Positions 9,164-18,224 of a stretch of 64,000 nt of DNA are shown here, piece by piece. Within the stretch, counting starts at the first letter, position 1. Each line of letters begins with the position of its first letter. The stretch comes from Streptomyces sp. NBC_00663 (GTDB lineage Bacteria; Actinomycetota; Actinomycetes; Streptomycetales; Streptomycetaceae), in the NCBI RefSeq assembly GCF_036226885.1, contig NZ_CP109027.1:2542001-2606000 (forward strand). The letters run 5' to 3'. Under the pieces are notes generated by a model, which had not been told where the DNA came from, did no database searches, and saw only the letters and a list, made by a program, of their open reading frames with translations. The translations under genes and the position numbers were made by a program.

Positions 9164-10657
9164 TCAACCCGCGCGTGCGGCGTACTGCGGTTGCTGTTTC
9201 TCGCCGTGCGCGGCGTGATCGCGGGCTGCCGCCTCCACCGCGTCGGACAGGCGGTCGAGCACCGCCTCCGCCTGCTCGTCGCTGATGGTCAGGGGCGGAA
9301 GGAGGCGGATGACATTCGCCCTAGGACCGCCGAGGTCGACGATCAGGCCGCGTCGCAGGCACTCCCGTTGGACAGCGGCGGCAAGTTCGGGAGCGGCGGA
9401 GGAAGGAGCAACGGTCGGGGAGGGCGCCTCGGCGAAACGGTCCGCAGTCACTCCCAGATCGCCCCCGAGCGGCGAGCAAGTTACCGCAACCTCGCCTCCG
9501 CCCCCACCCGCCCCGCCACTCACAGCCGCCCCACCCTCGAACTCCGGGTGCACCAGCTCCACCCCCAGCATCAGCCCCCGCCCGCGTACATCCCCGACGC
9601 AGTCGAACTGCCCTTGCAGGGAGCGGAGATGAGCAAGCATTCGGGCGCCCAGGATCGAGGCCCGTTCCGCGAGACGGTGTCGGCGGACGTGGGCGAGGGT
9701 GGCCGTTCCTGCGGCCATGGCCAGTTGGTTGCCGCGGAACGCACTTGCGGGGGCGGCGGGTTCGGCGATGTCGAGGTCGTCTCGGTAGACCACGACGGAG
9801 AGAGGCAGGCTGCCGCCGATGGCCTTGGACAGCACCATCACGTCGGGAGTGATCCCGCTGTGCTCCACGGCCCAGAAAGCGCCGGTGCGGCCCACTCCTG
9901 TCTCTGTCTCGTCGACGATGAGCGGGATGGACCGGTCGGCAGTGAGCTGTCGCAGGCGCCGCAACCAGGCGTCCGGCGCCGGGACCACACCCCCCTCACC
10001 CTGGACGACCTCAACGATCATCCCGGCGACACCCCCCGCACCCGGCGCGGTGAAGGCCCCGTTGGACACACCATCACGGGCGCCCTCAAAAGCCACACCA
10101 TCGACACCATCCAGACCGCCCACGCCATCCGGACCACCCACGCCACCCACGCCACAACAAGCGTCCCCGAAAGCCTCCTCGCCCAGCCCCTCGCCCATCC
10201 CCTGCCAGGCATCCGCAAACGCAAGCACCCCGGTCCGCCCCGTTGCCTCCCGTACAAGCCCGAGCGCCGCTTCCACCGCGTCCGTGCCGCCCGGGCCGCA
10301 GAACTGCACGCGCGCGTGGTCGGCCAGACCGGGCGGCAGGCTACGGAACAGCTCGGCGAGGAAGGCATCCTCGACAGGGGTCGCGAGGCCCAGGGCGTGC
10401 AGGGGCGCACCGGAGTCGAGGACCTCGCGGATCGCCTCCAGCACCACGGGGTGGTTGTGACCGAGGGCCAGAGTCCCGGCACCGGAGAGGCAGTCCAGGT
10501 AGCGGCGCCCGTCCGCCCCCTCGACGGTCAGCCCACGGGCCCGCACGGGCACGATCGGCAAGGCACGCGCGTAGGTGCGGGCCGCTGTCGGCTCCCTTGT
10601 CGACTGGCGTCGCGGGTTCCCCTCGGACGCACATCCGCCGTACGAAGCCTCGGCCAC
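9164..10657 (-). CDS. Class III PLP-dependent aminotransferase (diaminobutyrate aminotransferase-like)
   Basis: Predicted to make or use a diamine/2,4-diaminobutyrate precursor for the siderophore; 497 aa. GTG at 10657 follows a GGGAGGG ribosome binding site. Phosphate loop GPGGTDAVEAA, Asp of IVDETETGVGRTG and the PLP lysine of MVLSKAIGG (near residue 276) are present. Two oddities: the usual GxYHG motif that stacks on PLP reads ADAWQG, and it is followed by a Gly/Val/Asp-rich stretch of about 45 residues (GVGGVGGPDGVGG and similar). A second Gly-rich insert lies near residue 390. It is the first gene of the siderophore set, 228 bp before the synthetase. Confidence 0.88.
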   Translation of the reverse strand: MAEASYGGCASEGNPRRQSTREPTAARTYARALPIVPVRARGLTVEGADGRRYLDCLSGAGTLALGHNHPVVLEAIREVLDSGAPLHALGLATPVEDAFLAELFRSLPPGLADHARVQFCGPGGTDAVEAALGLVREATGRTGVLAFADAWQGMGEGLGEEAFGDACCGVGGVGGPDGVGGLDGVDGVAFEGARDGVSNGAFTAPGAGGVAGMIVEVVQGEGGVVPAPDAWLRRLRQLTADRSIPLIVDETETGVGRTGAFWAVEHSGITPDVMVLSKAIGGSLPLSVVVYRDDLDIAEPAAPASAFRGNQLAMAAGTATLAHVRRHRLAERASILGARMLAHLRSLQGQFDCVGDVRGRGLMLGVELVHPEFEGGAAVSGGAGGGGGEVAVTCSPLGGDLGVTADRFAEAPSPTVAPSSAAPELAAAVQRECLRRGLIVDLGGPRANVIRLLPPLTISDEQAEAVLDRLSDAVEAAARDHAAHGEKQQPQYAARAG

Positions 10658-11166
10658 GTCTGTCCGCCCTCCCGCTGTCGTCCGACGCCCCAGCCGAGCC
10701 GAACTCCCGCCAAGGGCACGGGGGACCGCACCCGGACAGCAGGCCCCCCACCGCTACCAACCCCGGATGCCGCACCGGGTTACGGGTTGCCTCAAGATCC
10801 TTGCCGTGACGGAACCGTTGCCGGTCCCACACATGCCCAGGCCCAGTGCACTTTGACATCCAATGACGACATCAGCCAGGTTCCGCCAATAATGGTCCAC
10901 CCATGCGATTGCGTTCCACGGTCGCCAGCAGCGCGTCAGGGGGATGGAACGTGCAGCTCAAAGCAGCTGCCGGGCAGGTGGGTCAGGCGCCTTCCAAGAG
11001 GACGGTTCGTGAGCCTTTGAATGGTTCTGTCGTCGCCTGATGGTGTAGTACGGGTGAAATTCGGTGGTCCGCAGCTTCTGGTCATTGGGGGCGCAGATGG
11101 GCCATGAGCACGGCGCCGACCGGTTTTGCCCCCAGCAGGGCCGTGCGGATTGGTAACGTGCCGGGC
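10658..11166. other. Gap at the left edge of the accessory region
   Basis: About 500 bp without a credible gene. A TTGACA hexamer lies near 10854 but no convincing -10 follows at the right distance. This is where the conserved chromosomal order seems to end. Confidence 0.5.
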
Positions 11167-11505
11167 ATGACCGAGAGTTCGGGTGCCGATGTCGAGGGGT
11201 TGCTCGGTGAGGAGATCGTCGCTCTCGCCGCCAGTACGTTCGTAGTGGTGTTCGCAGGCGTCGGGCTGGGACGTGAGCAGGCCCGGAACCGGGTGGACAA
11301 AGAGCTGTACCGCCGGTTCGGAAAGCCTCGTGGAGGCGACGCCCACCATGCCTACCAGGCGGTCATCCTGCAGATCGTCCTGCTCTGGGAACGGGCGGGG
11401 GTCGCGGCACGGGCTGTTGCTTCAGGCCAGCTGGTTCTGCTCCCGGGCGGCGCTCGCCTGCTCAATGCCACCGACGCGGCCCGCGAACTGCGCACCTTGC
11501 TCTGA
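11167..11505 (+). CDS. Small conserved-looking hypothetical protein
   Basis: 112 aa, not recognised. It is soluble, mostly helical by composition, with a central hydrophobic patch (IVALAASTFVVVFAGVGLG) and a C-terminal ILQIVLLWERAG helix. There is no signal peptide and no cysteine. ATG 11167 is chosen over an in-frame ATG at 11104; neither has a strong ribosome binding site. The TGGTAACGT just upstream could be part of a promoter giving a nearly leaderless transcript. It stands alone, next to two broken genes. Confidence 0.5.
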   Translation: MTESSGADVEGLLGEEIVALAASTFVVVFAGVGLGREQARNRVDKELYRRFGKPRGGDAHHAYQAVILQIVLLWERAGVAARAVASGQLVLLPGGARLLNATDAARELRTLL

Positions 11506-11569
11506 GCGGGCGGTTCGTGCGGCGATGTCCGCTTCTGGCTGAGGTGGGAGCATGGCCGCTGTCTGTCGG

Positions 11570-11925
11570 CTATTGCTTCCTGGCGAAGTTGCCAGTGCCG
11601 GCCTCGGTGAGAATCCCGAGTTTGACCAGGCGCTTCAGCTTGGCGCGGGTGCCTTCGACGTTCTTCGGCAGCAGTACATGGCCGAGGGCTTCGCAGACGT
11701 CCTTGGCCCGTAGCGGTGCGGTCGCGTGGTTGAAGGCGTCGAGGATGCGGGGGTAGTCCGGGTGCTCGGGCAGGTCCGGCGCGACGGCCGGGAGCCGGTC
11801 GGCGAGGCCAGTGACGATCTTGCGGGTGATCGCGAGGTGCTCCAGGTGCGTCTCGGCCTCCCGTAACCGGGTCTGCAGGTCGTTGATCTGTGCGCGGAGG
11901 CCGTTGGCCAGGGGGGCCGGATGTT
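11570..11925 (-). pseudogene. 5'-truncated winged-helix-like hypothetical gene
   Basis: The reading frame codes for an intact-looking C-terminal part: a coiled coil (LRAQINDLQTRLREAETHLEHL) followed by a winged-helix-like segment (ATAPLRAKDVCEALGHVLLP, then GTRAKLKRLVKLGILTEAG). I recall similar proteins with this ending in many Streptomyces, often near mobile elements. Upstream of about 11925 the frame continues only as Pro/Arg-rich sequence to 12076, with no start in a plausible place. The 5' end seems replaced by the junction with the TPR remnant on the other strand. Confidence 0.5.
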
Positions 11926-11992
11926 CACGTTGCCGCCGCCTGTGCCTGGCGCCAGGTGGGGGCGGCGCCCCCGCCGATACGACCGGCAAGGA

Positions 11993-12510
11993 TGTGGCGA
12001 AAAGGGCTCGATGAAGCCGTGCGCCTCGGGCGGTGGGCGGTTGAGGCGGCCCAAGGGGACAATCCCGATCTGGCATTGTGTCGGTCCAACCTCGGGCTCA
12101 CGCTGCATACCCGCTACGAACGCCTGGGAGTTGCTCAGAATCTGACAGAATCCGTGCACCTGTGCCGCATGGCCGTCGATGCCGCAGCTTCCGGAGACCC
12201 CAGCCTGCCTGTGTACATGACCAATCTCGGTGTCGCCTTGCATGCTGCCGCCGATGCGGGCCGCGACGCGGAGGCGGACACTGCTCTGGCCTCGTACCGG
12301 GACGCGGTGCAACGGTTACGGCCCCACCATTGACGCCGTGGCCGGCAGCCTGCCGAGCCTCGGCGACATCCTGCGGACACGTTTCATCCGGCACGGAGAT
12401 TTTGATGACCTCCGGCAGGCGATCGAGGTCGGCCGGGAGGCGGTGCGGTCGGCAGCAGACCATCCGCGCCGCGCAGCCCACCTGTCCAACCTTCCGAGAC
12501 GTCCGCCAAA
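11993..12510 (+). pseudogene. Remnant of a TPR-repeat (CHAT/AAA-associated type) protein
   Basis: Two consecutive frames give TPR units of the common Streptomyces type. The first frame has LDEAVRLGRWAVEAAQGDNP and SNLGLTLHTRYERLG, ending in ASYRDAVQ near 12310. The second frame resumes with LGDILRTRFIRHGDFDDLRQ and AIEVGREAVRSAADHP. One frame change near 12310-12340 and the absence of a start or partner domains show a degraded fragment. Such TPR blocks normally belong to large signalling or peptidase (CHAT) proteins; none remains here. Confidence 0.7.
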
Positions 12511-12710
12511 GCAGAGTGGTCTGGCTTGTCCGGGATGACGACGGAAGTCCGGCTCCCCTCTTCGCGGGCGGCACGCGAAGCCTTCCCTCCTGGTCTACCT
12601 CGGCCCGCGCCCAGAGGGCAGCGAAGATCTGGGGGCATGGGCTACGCGTTGCGTCCATGCCCTTGGCCATTCGGTCCCACGGCTCTTGAGTGAACCCTCG
12701 GCCTGCCGGT

Positions 12711-13547
12711 TCAGGGGCGGGGTGGGGTTCCCAGGAACCGGTGGAGGGAGGTCGTCATGCTGGTGACGAATGTGTCGCGGGTCGGGTCATCGAGGTGGTC
12801 CAGGGACAGGTAGGGGTTGAGGTCCTCCAACTCGACCAGGAGCAGGTCACCCTCCTGGGTACGGCAGGCGTCCACGCGCTGGATGCCGTGATCGAGGGTG
12901 TTCCAGTCGATGAAGCGGCGCGCGAAGTCGAGGTCGGCTTCGGTGGGCTGGAAGGGCTCAAGGACCCAGCGCCGTTCGGGGTCGGGGGCGTGCAGGGCGT
13001 ACTGGAAGGCATCGTCGACGTAGTAGAACGACACCTCGTAGCGAAAGTCGATGCGGGGCTGGACGAGGATGTCGCCGTAGGTGAGGTCAGCCAGCTGCTC
13101 CTGAGGCACGAAGCTGAGGCCGATGGAGTCCGCCCCCGCCTTCGGCTTGACCACGTACTGGTCGGCCGCGGGCAGGCGGCCGAGGTCCTGGGGCCGGTCG
13201 ATGGTGGGGATGACCGGGTATCCGGCCGCGGTCAGGTCCAGCAGGTATTGCTTGCCGGCCATGTCGGCCCGGCCGGACAGCGGGTTGTAGACCCGGGTGC
13301 CGCGCGCTGCGGCCTGGTCGCGGAAGGCGTCGTATTCCTTCTGGTAGTGCAGCACGGGGCCGCTGTTGCGGACCACGACCGCGTCAAAGGCGTCCATCAG
13401 AGCCGCAGCGTCCAGCGGATGGCACAAAGCGACGTCGAAGTCGTTCCGCAGCCGCGACGACAGGAAGATGTCCTCGTCGCAGTAGCGCCGCCCCCGGGCC
13501 TCGTAGGCGAGATCGGTCACGAACAGAACGCTGGGGCGGTCGGACAC
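12711..13547 (-). CDS. ATP-grasp-fold protein
   Basis: 278 aa, ATP-dependent carboxylate-amine ligase fold (RimK/glutathione synthetase-like). An N-terminal preATP-grasp domain (PSVLFVTDLAYEARGRRY) precedes the ATP-binding lysine segment QYVVKPKAGADSIGLSF near 145-160 and the metal-binding end LVELEDLNPYLSLD near 245-258. The substrate cannot be told from sequence. The GTG start at 13547 has an AGGAGC site 6 bp upstream. It stands alone between the TPR remnant and a truncated TPP enzyme, so no pathway is indicated. Confidence 0.78.
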   Translation of the reverse strand: MSDRPSVLFVTDLAYEARGRRYCDEDIFLSSRLRNDFDVALCHPLDAAALMDAFDAVVVRNSGPVLHYQKEYDAFRDQAAARGTRVYNPLSGRADMAGKQYLLDLTAAGYPVIPTIDRPQDLGRLPAADQYVVKPKAGADSIGLSFVPQEQLADLTYGDILVQPRIDFRYEVSFYYVDDAFQYALHAPDPERRWVLEPFQPTEADLDFARRFIDWNTLDHGIQRVDACRTQEGDLLLVELEDLNPYLSLDHLDDPTRDTFVTSMTTSLHRFLGTPPRP

Positions 13548-13744
13548 GGGGTAGCTCCTGGGTCGGTGGCCACCAACCTACCCAAACCGCCGGGCACCCC
13601 CAGCACCGGACGGTCCTGCCTATAGCCAATCACTCTCAGTAGCCGACACACCCACGGTGGAGACCTTCGGCGGCATCAGGCAGCGTCGAAGACGATGCCT
13701 GCCTCACGCGGGGCCATGTCCGTCAGCAGGCTCTGAATCGTCTT

Positions 13745-14833
13745 GTGGTGGAGTCCGAAGCTGAACAAGGTCCCAGGGCGACGGCGAGTCCGCCCCCGGA
13801 CCGGGCAATTGCGTCAGGACTAGGTCGGTCCGTACTGATCGTCGGTGAGGGCGCACGCGGTGCGCAGGCCCAGGTGGCCGCGCTCGCGGAACGGCTCAAC
13901 GCCCCCGTGCTCACCACCTTCCGCGCCAAGGGTCTGGTGCCCGACACACCCCCTGGGCGCGGGCGTCCTGGGCCGTTCCGGTACCCCCGTCGCCTCCTGG
14001 CTGATGACCGAAGCCGACCTACTGCCCTGCTCGTCGTCGGCGCCTCGTTCTCCAATCACACCGGCATCGCCCCGTACAAGCCGATCATCCAGATCGACGA
14101 CTCCCCGGAGGCGATCGGACGGTTCACCCGCGTCGACATCGGCCTCCTCGGTGACGCCACCGTCACCCTCACCGCGCTCCTCGATCGGTTCGGCCCGCTC
14201 GGCCCCGAGGTGAAGGCCGTCGACCAGCGCCACGACACGGCCGCCCGCTGGGGCATCTGGCGGCCCGAGAAGGCACGCCGGGCCGCCGACGACCGCGGCC
14301 AAGGACTGTCCTCGGCCGCCGTGTTCGCCGCCCTGACCCGGCACTGCCCCACCGAGGCCGTGATGACCGTGGACGTCGGCGACCACGCCTACTCCTTCGG
14401 CCGCTACTTCGAAAGCGCCGGCCAGCCCGTTCTGATGTCCGGCTACCTCGGCTCCATCGGCTTCGGCTACCCCGCCGCCATGGGCGCCTGGGCCGCCGAC
14501 CCCAACCGGCCCGTCGTCGCGGTCACCGGCGACGGCGGATTCGGCCAATACCTCGCCGAACTGACCACCGCCGTCAAACACGGCATGCCCATCAAGCACG
14601 TCCTGCTCGACAACGGCTCCCTCGGCAAAATCAGCAAGGAACAGCTCGCCGGACACCTCCCCGTGTGGCAGACCTCCCTGGTCAACCCCAACTTCGCCGA
14701 CTTCGCCCGCTCCTGCGGCGCCACCGGGCTCACCGCCCGCCCCCCGGACGAACTCGACCATGCCATGCGCGAACTCTTCGCCACCGACGGCCCCGCCCTC
14801 CTCCACCTGCACACCGACCCCACGCTGGTATGA
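13745..14833 (+). pseudogene. Truncated TPP-dependent enzyme (pyruvate oxidase/acetolactate synthase-like)
   Basis: Encodes the middle domain (SVLIVGEGARGAQAQVAALA) and the C-terminal TPP domain with the motif GDGGFGQYLAELTTAVKHG ... DN, ending DGPALLHLHTDPTLV. The N-terminal PYR domain with the catalytic Glu is absent, so it cannot be functional as it stands. Between about 13943 and 14027 the conserved peptide THPLGAGVLGRSGTPVASW appears only in another frame, so two compensating indels scramble about 28 residues in the main frame. GTG 13745 is merely the first start in the remaining frame. Confidence 0.75.
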
Positions 14834-15021
14834 CCTCTGAACCCCGTGATCTGCTGATCACGGAGCTGACATGTTCGCCCTTCCCGCAAACGACGGCTTC
14901 CAGGTCAGGGCTCAGGCCGTTACCTTCCACGGCCTGGCCGAAGGCAAGGAGCGTCTCCCGCTCATCCTCGGCGCCCCGGCGACAGACGAATGCCTGCCGG
15001 GCGGGCACAGTGCAAGGACCC

Positions 15022-15945
15022 CTAAGCCGGCGGCGACGAGCGTTGGGAGGAGCGGAAGGCGAGGGGGGTGCGGCCGGTGTGGCGTTGGAAGAACTTGCCG
15101 AAGTGGGTGGCGCTGGTGAAGCCGAGGTGGGCTGCGATGGTGGCGGCGGGTTCGGTTCCGTGGGCGAGGAGACGCTTGGCCTCCAGGGCGAGGCGCTGGT
15201 CGAGGTAGTCCTTGGCGCTCAGGCCCGCCGCGGTCTGGGTGGCGCGGGTGAGGGTGCGGGTGGAGTAGCCGAGTTCGCGGGCGTAGTCGTCGATGCGGTG
15301 GGTGCGGGAGAAGTCCCGTTCGACGGCGTCGCGAAAGCGCAGGAAGGGCTCGGGGGCGGATTCCGCGCCCTGGCCGTGCTGCTGCAGGTGGGCCAGACGC
15401 AGGAGTACGACGTCGAGCAGGCGGTGCAGCAGCGCGGTGTGCACCGGCGGCGGATGGCGGTCCGACTGGGCGAATTCCGCGGCCAGTTGCTCGGCCGCGG
15501 CCGCCAGAGCGGGGGCCTCCGAAGGATCGGGGCTACACAAGGGCATCGGGGCGGTGGTGGCGCCGAGGCCGGCCAGTTCGGCGGTCTCAGGGGCCACGAA
15601 GTCCTCCTGGAAGAGGATCATGATGGCCTCGGCCTGGTCGGGGTTCTGCCACTGGTGCACCTGGCCGGGCCGGATCCACAGCCAGGAGTCGGGCGGCAGT
15701 ACGTACCCGGTGAAGTCGACGCGGTGGCGCAGGGTGCCGGAGGTGACCAGCAGCAGGGCGTGGAAGTCCTGCCGGTGCGGGGTGGCGATGTGCCAGGGCC
15801 AGTCACGGGTGCGGTCGCGGAAGTCGGCCAGGGCCATCACCTCCAGGCCCGCCGGGGTTCCGGCCGGAGGCTGGAAGACCACCTTCGGCAGTCCCGTCTC
15901 CCGCCGACCAGGCTTCTGCCGCGCTTGTCGCCTGTGGACCACCAC
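15022..15945 (-). CDS. AraC-family transcriptional regulator
   Basis: Probably 307 aa from GTG 15945; the frame is open to 16158 but that would run through the upstream region of the divergent gene. The N-terminal cupin-like sensor (LLLVTSGTLRHRVDF, then SWLWIRPGQVHQW) is followed by a C-terminal double helix-turn-helix: DDYARELGYSTRTLTRA and ATIAAHLGFTSATHFGKFF. It is divergent from the metallo-beta-lactamase-fold gene at 16130 and is likely to control it. The ligand is unknown. The start is uncertain. Confidence 0.85.
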   Translation of the reverse strand: MVVHRRQARQKPGRRETGLPKVVFQPPAGTPAGLEVMALADFRDRTRDWPWHIATPHRQDFHALLLVTSGTLRHRVDFTGYVLPPDSWLWIRPGQVHQWQNPDQAEAIMILFQEDFVAPETAELAGLGATTAPMPLCSPDPSEAPALAAAAEQLAAEFAQSDRHPPPVHTALLHRLLDVVLLRLAHLQQHGQGAESAPEPFLRFRDAVERDFSRTHRIDDYARELGYSTRTLTRATQTAAGLSAKDYLDQRLALEAKRLLAHGTEPAATIAAHLGFTSATHFGKFFQRHTGRTPLAFRSSQRSSPPA

Positions 15946-16129
15946 GAGACCGCAGCGTACCTCGCCGGTCGTCGGGTTCCGTCGCAGTATGGAGTCGTTC
16001 CAGGGGCGGCAAGCCGAAGGCGCGCGGAAGTCAGCCGTTGTCCGTTGCGGTCGATGGTCGGTCGTGAGCCGGCCACCCACCATCCGCCCCTTTCGCCATC
16101 TCCTCACCCACGTCGACAGGAGCACAGCC

Positions 16130-16912
16130 ATGCACGGAACCCTCACGGTCATCGACAAGGGACCGGTCCGTATTCACAGCTACAGCGCGCCCGAGGACGG
16201 TCTGGACGTCAACACCCAGCTGATCGAGACGCCGTCGCGGATCATCGCCGTCGACGCGCAGTTCGTCCTCGCCTACGCCGACGAGGTCGTCGCCTATGCC
16301 AGGAGCCTCGGCAAGCCGCTCGACCGCCTTGTCGTCAGCCATGCGCACCCCGACCACTACCAGGGCGCGGCCCGCTTCGGCGTTCCCGTGCACGCGCTGG
16401 CGGAGACCACCGCGGAGATCGTCGCCACGGGCGCCAAGACCGACCTGCCCACCGGCGCCCCGATCCCACTCGCCGACATGACCCCGACCGTGGAGATCAC
16501 CCCGGGCACCGAGGTCATCGACGGCATCCCCTTCGAGTTCGAGAAGGTCACCGGCGGCGAGATCCACACCACCCTCGTGATCAAGCTGCCCGAGCAGGGG
16601 GTCCTGGTCGCCCAGGACGTCGTCTACAACCGCACCCACCTGTGGTTCCTGGACAAGGACTTCGACGGCTGGCAGGCCAACATCGACCGCTTCGCCGCCC
16701 AGCCCGAGTACGACACCATCCTGCCCGGCCACGGCGAGCCGACCACCCCGGCCATCTGGGCCGAGCTCACGGAGTACGTCAACGCCGGCCGCGAACTGCT
16801 CGGCGACGACGGCGACGCCTACAAGAAGGCCATCACCGAGCGCTACCCCACCTACCAGGGCGCCGCCCTCATCGACGTCTCCAACGCCTACATGTTCGGC
16901 CCCAAGAGCTGA
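16130..16912 (+). CDS. MBL-fold metallo-hydrolase
   Basis: 260 aa. The ATG at 16130 follows GACAGGAG. The zinc-binding motif SHAHPDHYQG (HxHxDH) lies near residues 69-78; further ligands fit QDVVYNRTHLWF and LPGHGEP near the C-terminus. This is the general metallo-beta-lactamase fold; the substrate cannot be read from sequence, and it resembles the Zn-hydrolases annotated as MBL fold proteins in Streptomyces rather than antibiotic lactamases (no signal peptide). It is divergent from an AraC-type regulator. The 289 bp after it hold no gene. Confidence 0.86.
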   Translation: MHGTLTVIDKGPVRIHSYSAPEDGLDVNTQLIETPSRIIAVDAQFVLAYADEVVAYARSLGKPLDRLVVSHAHPDHYQGAARFGVPVHALAETTAEIVATGAKTDLPTGAPIPLADMTPTVEITPGTEVIDGIPFEFEKVTGGEIHTTLVIKLPEQGVLVAQDVVYNRTHLWFLDKDFDGWQANIDRFAAQPEYDTILPGHGEPTTPAIWAELTEYVNAGRELLGDDGDAYKKAITERYPTYQGAALIDVSNAYMFGPKS

Positions 16913-17201
16913 CACGTCTCCCGGCCCGCGACGCCCCGGCCCGCGCCGGCCGGCGGCGCCACCGGCGAGGCTCCCTTCGACGCCACGCACCTCCGGCCGG
17001 CCGACAGGAAACGGACGGCCGCGGTGTCACCTCAGGACCAGGCCAGGCGCGTGGTCGCGGCCATGGCCTCGTCCAGTCGCGGCAATCGCGCCGTCGACCA
17101 TCTCTCGCCCGAACGGCACCACACCCGCTCCAGTTCCACGACGACCACGTCACCATGCCTCTGAGGGGATCAACGCCTGTGCCGGAGACGACGTCACCGG
17201 G

Positions 17202-18155
17202 TCAGCGGACGGTGAGGACGATCTTGCCCGTCGTACGTCCCGTCTCACCCAGCGCGTGTGCCTCGGCGGCCCGGGCGAGCGGGAACGTGGCCTCGATGTG
17301 GGCCCGGAGCCTGCCCGAGCCGGCCAGGTCTGCGATGGCGCGCATGCCCGCGTGGTCGGCCTCCACGAGCAGCACCTCGAGCCGCACACCGAGTTCCGCG
17401 GCCTTCTCGGCCTCCTCCGGCGTGCCACCGCCGAGGAGCGACACCAGGGTTCCGCCCTTGCGCAGTACGTCCAGAGAGCGGGTACGGGTTTCGCCCGCGA
17501 GGGGGTCGAGGACCACGTCCACGTCGCTGACGGCCTCGGTGAAGTCGACGCTCCGGTAGTCGATCACCTCGTCGGCGCCCAGCTCACGCAGGAACGCGTG
17601 CTTGCCCGCGCTCGCCGTGCCGATGACGTACGCGCCACGGGCCTTGGCGATCTGTACGGCGAGATGGCCGACCCCGCCCGCGGCCGCGTGGACCAGGACG
17701 CGCTGTCCCGGGCGGACGTCGGCGGTGTCGACGAGAGCCTGCCAGGCGGTGAGGGCGGCGAGCGGGAGGGCGCCCGCCTGGATGTGGTCGACGGAGGCGG
17801 GCTTGGGCACGAAACACCGGGTGGGGGCGGTGACGTACTCGGCGTGGGAGCCCGCGCCGTGCGGGTAGGGCAGCATGCCGAAGACCTCGTCGCCCGGCTT
17901 GAACAGGGTGACGCCGAAGCCGACCGCCTCGACAACTCCGGACACGTCCCAGCCGAGGACGAACGGCGGCTCGCCGACGAACGCGCCACCGGCCCGGTGT
18001 TTCCAGTCGGTGGGGTTGACACCTGCCGCGTGGACGGCGACAAGGATCTCGCTCACGCCGGGCGCCGGGCGCGGAACTTCGATCTCCTTCACTACTTCGG
18101 GGCCGCCGTGGACGTCCTGGCCCATCGCGCGCATCGAGGCATTCGCATCAGTCAT
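17202..18155 (-). CDS. NADP-dependent quinone oxidoreductase-like (zinc-independent MDR family)
   Basis: 317 aa medium-chain reductase. The N-terminal GroES-like domain (AAGVNPTDWKHRAGG) and the Rossmann motif AAAGGVGHLAVQIAKARG near residue 155 are clear, as is VIGTASAGKHAFLRELGADEVIDY. No structural zinc cysteine cluster is seen. It probably reduces a quinone or other activated alkene. It is divergent, with 69 bp between starts, from a GlxA-type regulator that likely controls it. Confidence 0.9.
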   Translation of the reverse strand: MTDANASMRAMGQDVHGGPEVVKEIEVPRPAPGVSEILVAVHAAGVNPTDWKHRAGGAFVGEPPFVLGWDVSGVVEAVGFGVTLFKPGDEVFGMLPYPHGAGSHAEYVTAPTRCFVPKPASVDHIQAGALPLAALTAWQALVDTADVRPGQRVLVHAAAGGVGHLAVQIAKARGAYVIGTASAGKHAFLRELGADEVIDYRSVDFTEAVSDVDVVLDPLAGETRTRSLDVLRKGGTLVSLLGGGTPEEAEKAAELGVRLEVLLVEADHAGMRAIADLAGSGRLRAHIEATFPLARAAEAHALGETGRTTGKIVLTVR

Positions 18156-18190
18156 AGGTCAAGGCTGCGGCAGCGACTACCACCCCGCAA

Positions 18191-18204
18191 TGGCAAGATT
18201 GCCA
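18191..18204. promoter_or_regulatory. Palindrome TGGCAA-GA-TTGCCA, candidate operator
   Basis: A perfect 6-bp inverted repeat with a 2-bp spacer sits in the 69-bp gap between the oxidoreductase and the divergent AraC/GlxA regulator. Position and symmetry suggest an operator for that regulator. Confidence 0.55.
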
Positions 18205-18224
18205 GTATTCGATAGGATCTGGCC

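Noticed and set aside
10658..10900. Iron-regulator (DmdR/IdeR) box upstream of the aminotransferase
   Set aside because: No TTAGGTTAGGCTAACCTAA-like sequence could be found by eye.
8960..11020. 686-codon plus-strand frame over the aminotransferase
   Set aside because: Antisense to a clear class III aminotransferase and low-complexity in composition.
14665..17559. 964-codon plus-strand frame across AraC and MBL genes
   Set aside because: It is out of frame with the MBL gene and antisense to AraC; Arg/Pro-rich shadow.
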